A stretch of DNA of 64,000 nucleotides from Marinilabilia salmonicolor (GTDB taxonomy: Bacteria > Bacteroidota > Bacteroidia > Bacteroidales > Marinilabiliaceae): NCBI RefSeq assembly GCF_003003035.1, contig NZ_PVTS01000014.1, positions 1-64,000 of the forward strand, written 5' to 3'. The notes under the pieces were generated by a model. That model saw only the letters and a list, made by a program, of their open reading frames with translations. It was not told where the DNA came from and made no database searches. Shown here piece after piece: positions 17,419 through 25,822 of the stretch; the first letter of the stretch is position 1, and each line of letters begins with the position of its first letter. The position numbers and the translations under genes are program-made.

Positions 17419-18912
17419 ATGAGTAAAATATTATATACACTGCTTTTCAGTCTGATGTTTATCTCTTGTGGCTCATGTTCCAAAGAGAATGATGAGGTTG
17501 ATGATGCCGGAGAAGGTAATCAGACGGAAACACCAGTGGGCGATGTGACAGTTTTTACAACCACCGGAAACCGGGCTTATGACTTTCAGAAGAGTGCGGT
17601 TGATTATAGTGAAACTTCAAATATGTCACCCACAACGATTAAAATCAATCCGTCTGTGACATATCAGGAAATGGATGGTTTTGGTGCTGCCATTACCGGA
17701 TCTTCCTGTTACAACCTGCTGAAGATGAGTTCCGGTGACAGAGAGGAATTCCTGAAAAAGACCTTTTCCAACGAAGAGGGTATGGGCTATAGCTACGTGC
17801 GAATTGCCATAGGATGTTCAGATTTCTCTTTAAGTGAATATACCCTTTGTGATACCCCGGGAATTGAGAATTTCAGCCTTCAGTCGGAGGAACTGGATTA
17901 TGTAATTCCGGTATTGAAGGAGATTCTTGCCATTAATCCCGATTTGAAGATTCTGGGTTCTCCATGGACTCCGCCGAGATGGATGAAGGTGAATAATCTG
18001 ACCGATCTTCAGCCGTATAATTCATGGACCAGCGGACATTTGAATCCTGCTTATTATGAGGATTATGCCACTTACTTTGTGAAATGGATTCAGGCACTCG
18101 CAGGATTTGGAATTCAGGTGGATGCAGTCACACCTCAGAATGAGCCATTGAATCGCGGAAATTCTGCCTCGCTTTTTATGGGATGGGACGAACAAAAAGA
18201 ATTTGTGAAGTTCCTGGGGCCTGCCCTTGAGGAAGCCGGACTGGGAACGAAATTATATGTGTTCGACCACAATTACAATTATGATAACATGAGTGATCAG
18301 GAAGATTATCCTGTGAAAATCTATGAGGATGAAGAAGCAAGCCAATATATTGCCGGAGCTGCTTATCACAATTATGGTGGCCATTTCAGTGAATTGGAAG
18401 ACATTCATCAGAAGGCTCCTGAAAAGGAACTGATCTTTACGGAAACTTCTATTGGAACCTGGAATGACGGACAGAACCTTTCCAAACGTTTGATGGACGA
18501 CATGGAGCATGTGGCTTTTGGTTCCGTGAACAACTGGAGCCGGGCTGTTATTGTATGGAACCTGATGCTGGACTCCAACCGCGGACCCAATCGTCCCGGT
18601 GGCTGTGAGACCTGTTACGGGGCTGTTGATATTGATGTCAACAATTATAGAAGCATCACGCGCAATTCACATTATTACATTATTGGCCATTTATCCTCAG
18701 TGGTTAAGCCCGGGGCAACCAGGATTGGTGCCGGAGGTTATTCTGCTGATGGTGTTATTTACAGTGCATTCGAAAATGCCGATGGATCATATGCTTTAGT
18801 GTTGATGAATAATACAGGAGAGTCGAAATTAATCACCATCAGCGACGAGGAGAACCACTTCTCTTACACAGTTCCGACAAATGCAGTGGTTTCGTACCGC
18901 TGGAATAAGTAA
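17419..18912 (+). CDS. GH30 family glycosidase, GH30_3-like (probable endo-beta-1,6-glucanase)
   Basis: 497-residue lipoprotein (Cys17 in FISC). The GH30 (beta/alpha)8 barrel carries acid/base Glu242 in TPQNEP and nucleophile Glu342 in IFTETS; the opening motif MDGFGAAITGSS (85-96) and SPWTPPRWMK (181-190) are typical of the glucosylceramidase-like branch. The C-terminal part (about 420-497) forms the GH30 beta-sandwich. The order SusC-SusD-GH30-binding protein resembles the Bacteroides thetaiotaomicron BT3310-BT3313 fungal beta-1,6-glucan locus, whose GH30_3 enzyme is an endo-beta-1,6-glucanase. The substrate is inferred from that synteny and remembered sequence similarity. No GH3 beta-glucosidase partner is seen nearby. 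Confidence 0.85.
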   Translation: MSKILYTLLFSLMFISCGSCSKENDEVDDAGEGNQTETPVGDVTVFTTTGNRAYDFQKSAVDYSETSNMSPTTIKINPSVTYQEMDGFGAAITGSSCYNLLKMSSGDREEFLKKTFSNEEGMGYSYVRIAIGCSDFSLSEYTLCDTPGIENFSLQSEELDYVIPVLKEILAINPDLKILGSPWTPPRWMKVNNLTDLQPYNSWTSGHLNPAYYEDYATYFVKWIQALAGFGIQVDAVTPQNEPLNRGNSASLFMGWDEQKEFVKFLGPALEEAGLGTKLYVFDHNYNYDNMSDQEDYPVKIYEDEEASQYIAGAAYHNYGGHFSELEDIHQKAPEKELIFTETSIGTWNDGQNLSKRLMDDMEHVAFGSVNNWSRAVIVWNLMLDSNRGPNRPGGCETCYGAVDIDVNNYRSITRNSHYYIIGHLSSVVKPGATRIGAGGYSADGVIYSAFENADGSYALVLMNNTGESKLITISDEENHFSYTVPTNAVVSYRWNK

Positions 18913-18930
18913 TCTTAAATCTAAAATGCT

Positions 18931-20253
18931 ATGAAACGGAAATATTTATTTTTCAGTATCTTGTTTGTTTTTCTGGGCTTTGTTGCCTGTGAAGACGATG
19001 AGACAGTTGTGGGTGATCCCGAACTGACAGTACAAACCAATATTACTGCAGCACATTTTGGCGACAGCATACCTTTTGCCGCTGCTGTAAGCGATGATGA
19101 GGTGCCTCTCTCTACTCTTAAGGCACAATTGTTTTTCGGGGATGAGATGGTGGAAGAAACTGTAATCAGAACAAAAACCAATGGCGAATACAGTGGGAAG
19201 ATTTATGTTCCTTTTCACAAAGATATCCCCAATGGGACAGGAAGGCTGAAATTTATAGTTCAGAATATTGAGTTTGCCATTGAAGAGGAGACCTTCGAGG
19301 TGGCGCTTTCACGTCCCGATTATCCCTCTGTTACCCTGGTTACCGCTGAAGGTGATTATTTAATGGAGAAGGTTGATGCGCATCGTTATGCTGTAACAGC
19401 CAATTTCCCGCAGAAAGTTAAGGGATATATTAAAGCACCGGCAATTACAGAGGATGGAAACGAAATGATTTTTGGCTGGGCATCCGGTGAAATCACGGAA
19501 GGAACTTATGCAGAAATCACTTTTTCCAGTTATGCTGCAGGGGAGTACGAGATTTTCTTCAATACACTGACCTATCAGGCAGGCCCCTTTATTTCACTTG
19601 AGTTTGCAGGCCATGAAATGACAATGATTGATGATGAGAACTTTAAGGTAGAGGCCGATCTTGAAAAGGAACAGGTAATCGAGGTTGATGGAATTGCCAA
19701 CCTTGATGAGTGGTGGATTGATGAGGATTTCTTCGCGAACAACGGAGATGGCACACTTACGTTTAAAGCAATCAGTGGAAAATACCGGGTGATTGCAAAC
19801 TTTACCCATGAGTATTTTGTTGTTGAGGCTATGAGTGGCAATGATCTTGCAACTCTTCAGTCGGATGGTTCAGGAGCCCTTTGGATTATTGGCGACGGAA
19901 TAGGGAAGCCGTCATTAGACAATCAGGTTGGCTGGAATACTGATAAGGCTTTGTGTATGGCTCCCATTTCTGAAAAAGTTTACCGCGTTACAGTGGTTGG
20001 TGGTGAGTCTATTGATGCCAACTCCATCAATTTTAAGTTTTTCCATCAGAAAGGATGGGGGGGTGAATATACCAATGCCGCCCTTTCTACTACGAGTGAT
20101 ATTGTGCTGGTAGGTGATGGCGAAAATGGTCGCGATCCCGGAAACCTTGGTTTGGTCGAAGGGGTTACGTTGACTCAGGGTGCTACCTATGTATTTGAGG
20201 TAGATATCACCGCCGGATTGGAAAATGCGGTGCTGTCTGTTACTCAGGAATAA
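18931..20253 (+). CDS. Surface glycan-binding lipoprotein of PUL1
   Basis: 440 residues with lipobox VACE (Cys20) followed by an acidic stretch (EDDE), a pattern linked to surface export of lipoproteins in Bacteroidota. The rest is all-beta, apparently several Ig-like modules (about 30-125, 125-225, 225-310) and a C-terminal domain rich in aromatic residues (ALWIIGDGIGKPSL, FKFFHQKGWGGEY). It has no catalytic motif. It sits 18 bp after the GH30 gene, the place of the surface glycan-binding protein in SusC-SusD-GH30 loci. Its job is inferred from position; the binding residues cannot be named. Confidence 0.75.
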   Translation: MKRKYLFFSILFVFLGFVACEDDETVVGDPELTVQTNITAAHFGDSIPFAAAVSDDEVPLSTLKAQLFFGDEMVEETVIRTKTNGEYSGKIYVPFHKDIPNGTGRLKFIVQNIEFAIEEETFEVALSRPDYPSVTLVTAEGDYLMEKVDAHRYAVTANFPQKVKGYIKAPAITEDGNEMIFGWASGEITEGTYAEITFSSYAAGEYEIFFNTLTYQAGPFISLEFAGHEMTMIDDENFKVEADLEKEQVIEVDGIANLDEWWIDEDFFANNGDGTLTFKAISGKYRVIANFTHEYFVVEAMSGNDLATLQSDGSGALWIIGDGIGKPSLDNQVGWNTDKALCMAPISEKVYRVTVVGGESIDANSINFKFFHQKGWGGEYTNAALSTTSDIVLVGDGENGRDPGNLGLVEGVTLTQGATYVFEVDITAGLENAVLSVTQE

Positions 20254-20285
20254 TTGGGTAAAACAGTTTTTTTGAATGAAGATTG

Positions 20286-20323
20286 GCCGGCTGGAAATTT
20301 ATTTTTTCAGCCGGCTTTTTTTT
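20286..20323 (+). terminator. Terminator at the end of PUL1
   Basis: GCCGGCTG pairs with CAGCCGGC across a 14-nt loop and runs into T8. It separates PUL1 from the convergent regulator gene and could serve both strands. Confidence 0.85.
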
Positions 20324-20335
20324 GAATGGGTTTTT

Positions 20336-23215
20336 TTAAACCTGACCAATCAAGTCATCAATATCAGGATATTTTTTCCTCAGGCGATACCTGGCGGTTT
20401 CCACTCCGCGAACCGAGATGTTGAAGATGCTGGCCATCTCCTTATTGGTCAGTTCCATTTTTATGAATGCACAAATTCTTAGCTCTTTATTCGTAATACT
20501 GGGGTGTCGTCTCTTTAATTCGTCAAACAACTCCTGGTGAACTCTTTCCAGATTGGTGTCAAAAAGCTGGTATTGTTGTTCATCATTCAGGTTGACTTCA
20601 ATACTTCGAACGATATTTAATATTCCGGTGCGGGTATAATCATTTTTCGCATTTCGTCTAAGTTCATTGAGCTTATTTTGAATTTCAATTAAGAGTTCTC
20701 TTTTTTTTGCGATTAATACTGCGTTGTTGGCCAAATCTTTGCTTTTCTCGATGATGTCAGCCTCCACACGCTCTTTCTCTTTTAGTATCAGCTGAGTGTC
20801 ACGCTCCATTTCCCGAAGTTCCTGGCGTTTTTGTTCTTCTAAACGGGTTTTTTCCTTTTCCCGGACAATGATAACCTGTATTTGTCTGATTCCGGCAATA
20901 ATCAGTCCCACGGAAATTAGGCTCCAAAACAGGATCCATGGCCAGGTAGCATACCAGGCAGACTCAATGTTAAAAGACAAACGGGTTGTCCGGGCAACCT
21001 CTCCCGATAAACTTTGTGCCTTAACTTTAATAAGGTAATCTCCGCTTTTAAGAAAAGATAAGTTAATTAATGGCTCTTCCTGCCATTCAGACCATTCTGC
21101 CATTTTATTTACTAAAAGAAAGCTGTAACGGATATTTGCTTTATCGCGAATGTAGGGCGCCGACAACCAGAAGGTTATATTATGGACATTGTTTGGAAAC
21201 GTCAGATGATTCATGGAGTCTGTGACCGCAAAAGAAATGGTTGAATCATTTATGGAATAAGATGCTCTGCAGAGACGGGTTTGTACTTTTTTTGCATTCA
21301 TCTGAGATCTTGCATCCGGGTGAAATGCAAACAGGCCGTTGGTAGTTCCCAGTAATACTTCATTGGTGTTTCTAAGCGGAACAATGCATTCCATTCCTCT
21401 GTTAAGTGTACCCTTCAGAGATAGAAATGGATTGGTGATGACGGTGTCCATTTTATGGGTAAAATAGGCGACCTGGTCATCTATTACACACCAGGTAGTG
21501 TCTCCCTGCTGTTCAAGCTGTCTGATGTTTTTTTTCCGCCCAAGCAAAGTGTTTAATGCTCTATGTGGCAAAAACGTTTGTCTCTCTTTATCAAATTCAA
21601 ATAGCCCCTGGTTGGTGGAAAAAATGTTTTGCCCTTTCCAGCGATGAACATTAATGTTGAAAGGGGAGGGGAGTCCGTTTTGCTCATTGAAATGTTCTGT
21701 GGAAACCACACGAGAGCAATCTTTATTTGTTTTTATTTTGAATACCCCTTTGTATCCATGACAGACCCAATATGAATCATTTTCTCCCGGAATATCAATT
21801 AAGTCACGGGTGGAGTCCTCAAAACCCGGAACAGAGGCTGATAGCACTGTGTGACTACCATCCTGGATTTGTAGCAATCCTAACCCATTATAGGTACACA
21901 CAAAGAATTGATTGCTTTTTCCTGAAACGGGAAACAACTTCCAGACACCCTGGAATCCCTTGATTGGTACAGTTTTGTTGTTTTTTATTTCAAACAATCC
22001 CTGGTCATGGGCGCAGAATAATTGGTCGTCGATAACCTTTAGAGACCATGCTTGTCCGTCAAGTGCCGGAATTTTTTGAAATTCGTCCTGATATATAATG
22101 CTGTCAGAGTAATGGTTCGTGGAACTAAAAACGCCCTGATTGGTGGCAATATATATTCTGTTTTCGAAGAGTACTGCATCATAAATTGAAGAGCCCTGGA
22201 AAATATTGGTCAGATGGGCGTTGGGGTCGAAATAGTCCAATCCTTTATTGAGTAATGTCCAGATGACTCCTTCTTTTGATTCGTACAGGTTGAGAACCGT
22301 CTGGTCCTGTAGGTTATTGAAAGATCGTATTCTAATGAATTTATTGTCCTGTAATTTCCATGAGGATAGTTTGTTGCTCAGGGTGCCAATGTATATTCTA
22401 CCCGACCGTGATTGAATGGCAGAGGTAAATAATTGTTCCGATTCCCTGGGAATCAGCCGTTGTAGCCTTCGGACAGAGTTGTTTTGTAAAGAAATTTCAT
22501 AGATTGAACCTTCTTTGGTTAATAAAAAAACGGCTTCTTTTGTTTCTCCCCGAAGGATTTTGAGTAAACTTTCATTGTAAATATCCCCGGTTGCTATAAC
22601 TTCTGTAAATTGTGAAGTGCTGATGTTAAAATCGAAGAGCATATTCTGATCCAGTACAAACAATTTATTGTTTACTACTTCTGCAAAATTGAATGCATCT
22701 GATGCCTCGATGATTTCAACATTACTTTTATTCAACAAAATCAAATAATTATATGTACGTAATACCAGCGTGTTGTTTACCTCCAGAATTTGCCACACAT
22801 TTCCTATTTCCGAATATTTTGGCGGTAATATTTCGCGCAGGGAATGGTAAGAAAAACTACCGTTTGCATTTGTTCTGATTGTACCGAATTCGTTAAAGCC
22901 TCCGGCATAAATAATTCCATCCTTCGAACAGTGCAGACTTCTCACAGCGCTGTTGTTTGGCAGAGAAATTTTATCCCACCTTTCTCCGTCAAATCTCAGA
23001 ACCCCATAGTTGTTACCAAAGTACATGACGCCAAGGGTGTCCTGACAGGCATCCCAGAATTGGGCATCGCTGTTAAAGTCCTTATGGCTGTAGTGAGTTA
23101 CCGGAGGGTTGCCGATTATCTGGGCGGATAAATTGGAAAAAAAAGCAAGCAGGAAACAAAATATCAGCAGGTGCTTTGTGATTTTGGTTGAAAAGAATAG
23201 AGCCTTTTTTACCAT
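20336..23215 (-). CDS. SusR-like membrane-spanning regulator: beta-propeller, Y_Y_Y, LuxR-type HTH
   Basis: 959 residues. A signal peptide (about 1-32) is followed by a large periplasmic beta-propeller of two-component-regulator-propeller type (about 35-660, repeated short WDxxxG-like turns) and a triple-tyrosine-motif domain (about 690-780; YSFLLVNKMAEWSEW). Then come one membrane helix (PWILFWSLISVGLIIAG), a charged coiled coil (about 810-890) and a C-terminal LuxR/GerE-type helix-turn-helix (ITNKELRICAFIKMELTNKE, GVETARYRLRKKY). No kinase or receiver is present, so glycan sensing and DNA binding are in one chain, as in SusR-type regulators. It lies between the PUL1 operon and the second GH30 gene and probably controls both. 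Confidence 0.88.
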   Translation of the reverse strand: MVKKALFFSTKITKHLLIFCFLLAFFSNLSAQIIGNPPVTHYSHKDFNSDAQFWDACQDTLGVMYFGNNYGVLRFDGERWDKISLPNNSAVRSLHCSKDGIIYAGGFNEFGTIRTNANGSFSYHSLREILPPKYSEIGNVWQILEVNNTLVLRTYNYLILLNKSNVEIIEASDAFNFAEVVNNKLFVLDQNMLFDFNISTSQFTEVIATGDIYNESLLKILRGETKEAVFLLTKEGSIYEISLQNNSVRRLQRLIPRESEQLFTSAIQSRSGRIYIGTLSNKLSSWKLQDNKFIRIRSFNNLQDQTVLNLYESKEGVIWTLLNKGLDYFDPNAHLTNIFQGSSIYDAVLFENRIYIATNQGVFSSTNHYSDSIIYQDEFQKIPALDGQAWSLKVIDDQLFCAHDQGLFEIKNNKTVPIKGFQGVWKLFPVSGKSNQFFVCTYNGLGLLQIQDGSHTVLSASVPGFEDSTRDLIDIPGENDSYWVCHGYKGVFKIKTNKDCSRVVSTEHFNEQNGLPSPFNINVHRWKGQNIFSTNQGLFEFDKERQTFLPHRALNTLLGRKKNIRQLEQQGDTTWCVIDDQVAYFTHKMDTVITNPFLSLKGTLNRGMECIVPLRNTNEVLLGTTNGLFAFHPDARSQMNAKKVQTRLCRASYSINDSTISFAVTDSMNHLTFPNNVHNITFWLSAPYIRDKANIRYSFLLVNKMAEWSEWQEEPLINLSFLKSGDYLIKVKAQSLSGEVARTTRLSFNIESAWYATWPWILFWSLISVGLIIAGIRQIQVIIVREKEKTRLEEQKRQELREMERDTQLILKEKERVEADIIEKSKDLANNAVLIAKKRELLIEIQNKLNELRRNAKNDYTRTGILNIVRSIEVNLNDEQQYQLFDTNLERVHQELFDELKRRHPSITNKELRICAFIKMELTNKEMASIFNISVRGVETARYRLRKKYPDIDDLIGQV

Positions 23216-23252
23216 AAGATATTGAAATCAAAAATGGGAACTGTTGGTGTAG

Positions 23253-23283
23253 CAAAATTAAGAATTATTTGAAGTTTTTCCAA
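23253..23283 (-). promoter_or_regulatory. Promoter of the SusR-like regulator
   Basis: On the minus strand TTG (23281-23283) lies 20 nt before TAATTTTG (23253-23260), matching the -33 and -7 boxes of Bacteroidota sigma-ABfr promoters. The start codon is about 37 nt downstream of the -7 box. This suggests constitutive expression of the regulator. Confidence 0.6.
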
Positions 23284-23501
23284 TGCGGAACCTCTGCTTT
23301 CCGAGCCTTACCGTAATTTGCTGTGGTGACATCACCGGGTTGCCTGTTGGTGCTGCCCGTTAACAATGAAAAAATATCCCCTTAATACACGAATACGTCC
23401 ACGTTTGGCAGCGGAATGTTGCTTAGTTTTGAGAAGTTAAATTTTGTTGTTAAACCTTTTATTGCTCTGTTTTGAGTTTTAAATTTTAATCAGTAAAAAA
23501 C

Positions 23502-25133
23502 ATGTTCGGTGTAACGTCTGATAATAGAGTGGTTTTTTTAGGTCTTATTTTAGGTCTTCTGCTCTTTGGTTCTTCCTGCAGTGATGATAAAAATACGGAG
23601 GAGCCTGAAAAAACAGCCATTTTGAATTTTGATGAGACTGCTTTGCCCGGAGATCTGGAAGCTTCGGGGGGTAAAGTGGTTCTGACGGTTGAATGGGCCT
23701 GGAATCAATGGGATATTACTTCGGAAGTTGTTGAAGGAGAAGCTTTTATTTCAACAATTCTTCCTGCCGGTGGTGGAAGTATCAAGGAGGGGGAAAGTAC
23801 CACTCATGTGGAAATTGAATATGAAGCCAATGATCTTACTTCTCAAAACCGCCAGAAGATTATTCTTTCTTCTGTCACGAATGATTTGTCTGAAGAGATT
23901 ATCCTGACTCAGGTAGGCCGGCAGGAATTGCCGGTTACCAGGGTCGTGATTGACCCGGATATTGTGCATCAGACTATAACCGGTTTTGGTGGTGCCAATA
24001 TGATTTGGGGAACCGACTACCTGACCGAAGCTGAGATGGATCTGGCTTTTGGTACAGATGAAGAACAATTGGGACTTTCTATTTACCGGGTTCGGTTGTC
24101 GTCCAATCGCAGTGACTGGGCAGCGTTGGTCAACTCTGTGAAGATGGCCAATGACCGTGGCGCAAAGGTGCTGGCCAGTCCATGGTCGCCTCCCGCAGAG
24201 TGGAAAAGCAACAACAGTATAAATGGTGGAGGGTATCTTTTGAAAGAACATTATGCCGATTTTGCCGGATATATCAACGAATTCATTCAGTTTATGGCTG
24301 ATAATGGTGCCGTGGTTGATGCCGTTTCTATCCAGAATGAGCCCGACTGGGAAGTTGATTATGAGGGATGCGAATATACTGTTGCCGAGATGTATGATTT
24401 TGTGAAGAATTATGCAGGGGTGATTCAGAATGCCAAAGTTGTAGCTGCAGAATCGCTGAACTCTAATCAGGCCTATACCAGAGATATTCTTAATGATCCA
24501 ACTGCTGCGGATAATCTGGATATCGTAGGGGGACATTTGTACGGGGGCGGCCTGGCTCCTTATCCGCTGGCCCGCGAAAAAGGGAAAGAAATTTGGATGA
24601 CTGAATATTTGCTGAACCTGAACAGTGGAAATGTTCCGGGCAACTGGACGGAGCATACCGATACTGAAACGATCTGGGATGAAACCATGGAGATGCTTGA
24701 TGGCATTCATTCGGCTATGACTTATGACTGGAATGCCTACATATGGTGGTACATCCGAAGGTACTACAGTTTCCTGGGTGACGGTAACAATGGCACACAA
24801 AGGGGCAAAATATTGAAGCGTGGTTATGCTTTTTCGCACTATTCAAAATTTATACGACCGGGCTATCAGCGCATTGATGTGGGCACGGCTGGGGTTTCGA
24901 CTCTGAAAATGACTGCTTTCCGTGGAGATGGCAATACCGTGATTGTGATTCTTAACTCTTCAGAATATTCTGAAAAAACCATTGAGATGGATATGCCTGC
25001 CGGAGCAAATTCAGCAATTGCCTTTACCACATCTTCAATGCTGAACAGAAATAAGGATGTAGAAATAGTGTCTGAAGGTAAGGTTCGGGTTACTCTTCCC
25101 CGTGAGAGTGTAACCACCATTGTTTTAAACTGA
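23502..25133 (+). CDS. BACON-domain GH30 lipoprotein, GH30_8-like (probable glucuronoxylanase)
   Basis: 543 residues with lipobox SSCS (Cys26). Residues about 38-140 look like a BACON/Ig-type module (ILTQVG at its end), followed by a GH30 barrel and beta-sandwich. Acid/base Glu280 is in IQNEPDW and nucleophile Glu368 in WMTEY. The strand NAYIWWYIRRYYSFLGDG resembles the xylanase branch (GH30_8), where an Arg in this segment contacts the 4-O-methylglucuronate side chain. It differs clearly from the GH30 enzyme at 17419. Given the GH10 and arabinose genes nearby, a glucuronoxylan target is more likely than beta-1,6-glucan. It may be transcribed alone, divergently from the regulator. Confidence 0.82.
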   Translation: MFGVTSDNRVVFLGLILGLLLFGSSCSDDKNTEEPEKTAILNFDETALPGDLEASGGKVVLTVEWAWNQWDITSEVVEGEAFISTILPAGGGSIKEGESTTHVEIEYEANDLTSQNRQKIILSSVTNDLSEEIILTQVGRQELPVTRVVIDPDIVHQTITGFGGANMIWGTDYLTEAEMDLAFGTDEEQLGLSIYRVRLSSNRSDWAALVNSVKMANDRGAKVLASPWSPPAEWKSNNSINGGGYLLKEHYADFAGYINEFIQFMADNGAVVDAVSIQNEPDWEVDYEGCEYTVAEMYDFVKNYAGVIQNAKVVAAESLNSNQAYTRDILNDPTAADNLDIVGGHLYGGGLAPYPLAREKGKEIWMTEYLLNLNSGNVPGNWTEHTDTETIWDETMEMLDGIHSAMTYDWNAYIWWYIRRYYSFLGDGNNGTQRGKILKRGYAFSHYSKFIRPGYQRIDVGTAGVSTLKMTAFRGDGNTVIVILNSSEYSEKTIEMDMPAGANSAIAFTTSSMLNRNKDVEIVSEGKVRVTLPRESVTTIVLN

Positions 25134-25180
25134 CATTTAACTTCATTTTACGGAGAAAAGGATTTTGATTGATTATTTAG

Positions 25181-25377
25181 TGTTTGTCTATAAAGTCCAA
25201 CTTCTGCGTTGTTGCTCAAAATTTAAATCCTCATCCCGATTGTGCTTTTTGTTGGTTTTTTGTTTAAAAAACCTTACAAATGCTACTTCGGGACTGCGGT
25301 TTAGATTTTTTCACACGCCTTGAATTTGAACTTTCTATCTCAAACACGCAAAAAACGCTTAGTTTATAGACAGACTC
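25181..25377 (+). mobile_element. MITE-like element, copy 1 (197 bp)
   Basis: Ends are TGTTTGTCTATAAAG and TTTATAGACAGACTC (imperfect terminal inverted repeats). Internal inverted pieces (AAAATTTAAATC with GGTTTAGATTTT, ATCCCGA with TCGGGA) allow a long fold. Flanks TATTTAG (25174-25180) and TATTTCG (25378-25384) are a near 7-bp duplication. About 87% identical by eye to 39243-39438. No coding capacity. Confidence 0.8.
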
Positions 25378-25384
25378 TATTTCG

Positions 25385-25822
25385 TCTCTGAAGGAAAACA
25401 ACCCAATTTCGTTATTCTCAATAAGTAAAATCCTTAGTGTCATCCCGATGAACCAGGACGAAAACCTCGCATTTGGGGCTTTCTTATCAGAGTCTGAAAA
25501 AAAAATAGTTTTCTTGCAAGCACTATTTACGAATAATTGAGGTCAGATGAGTTTTTCTTATTCATTTATTTATATATTAGTGTTTTGAAAGGCTTCTGTT
25601 TTGGTCTGTTCCGCTCTTGCTTTCTATTCAAAACCAGTGAGTGGAACTGGTTAAAAACGAGATTGTTGTTTTTAATAAAGGGAGGAGAAAATTTTTTTGA
25701 AGATGCAATTAGATTCACCTTCCCTGTAAACGTTCAACCCCGACTCCGATTTTAATACTGACTTAAATACGCTTCATTTGATTAGTTGAATATTTATCAG
25801 ATAATTATTAAATTTTAAACCA
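25385..25822 (+). other. Intergenic region before the beta-helix genes
   Basis: About 440 bp, A/T-rich. No credible gene, no clean -7 box and no strong hairpin were seen. It presumably contains the promoter for the tandem beta-helix genes. Confidence 0.4.

Noticed and set aside
23751-24839. 362-codon minus-strand frame opposite the second GH30 gene
   Set aside because: It is antisense to a gene with clear catalytic motifs and has no recognisable domain; long antisense frames arise here from codon bias.
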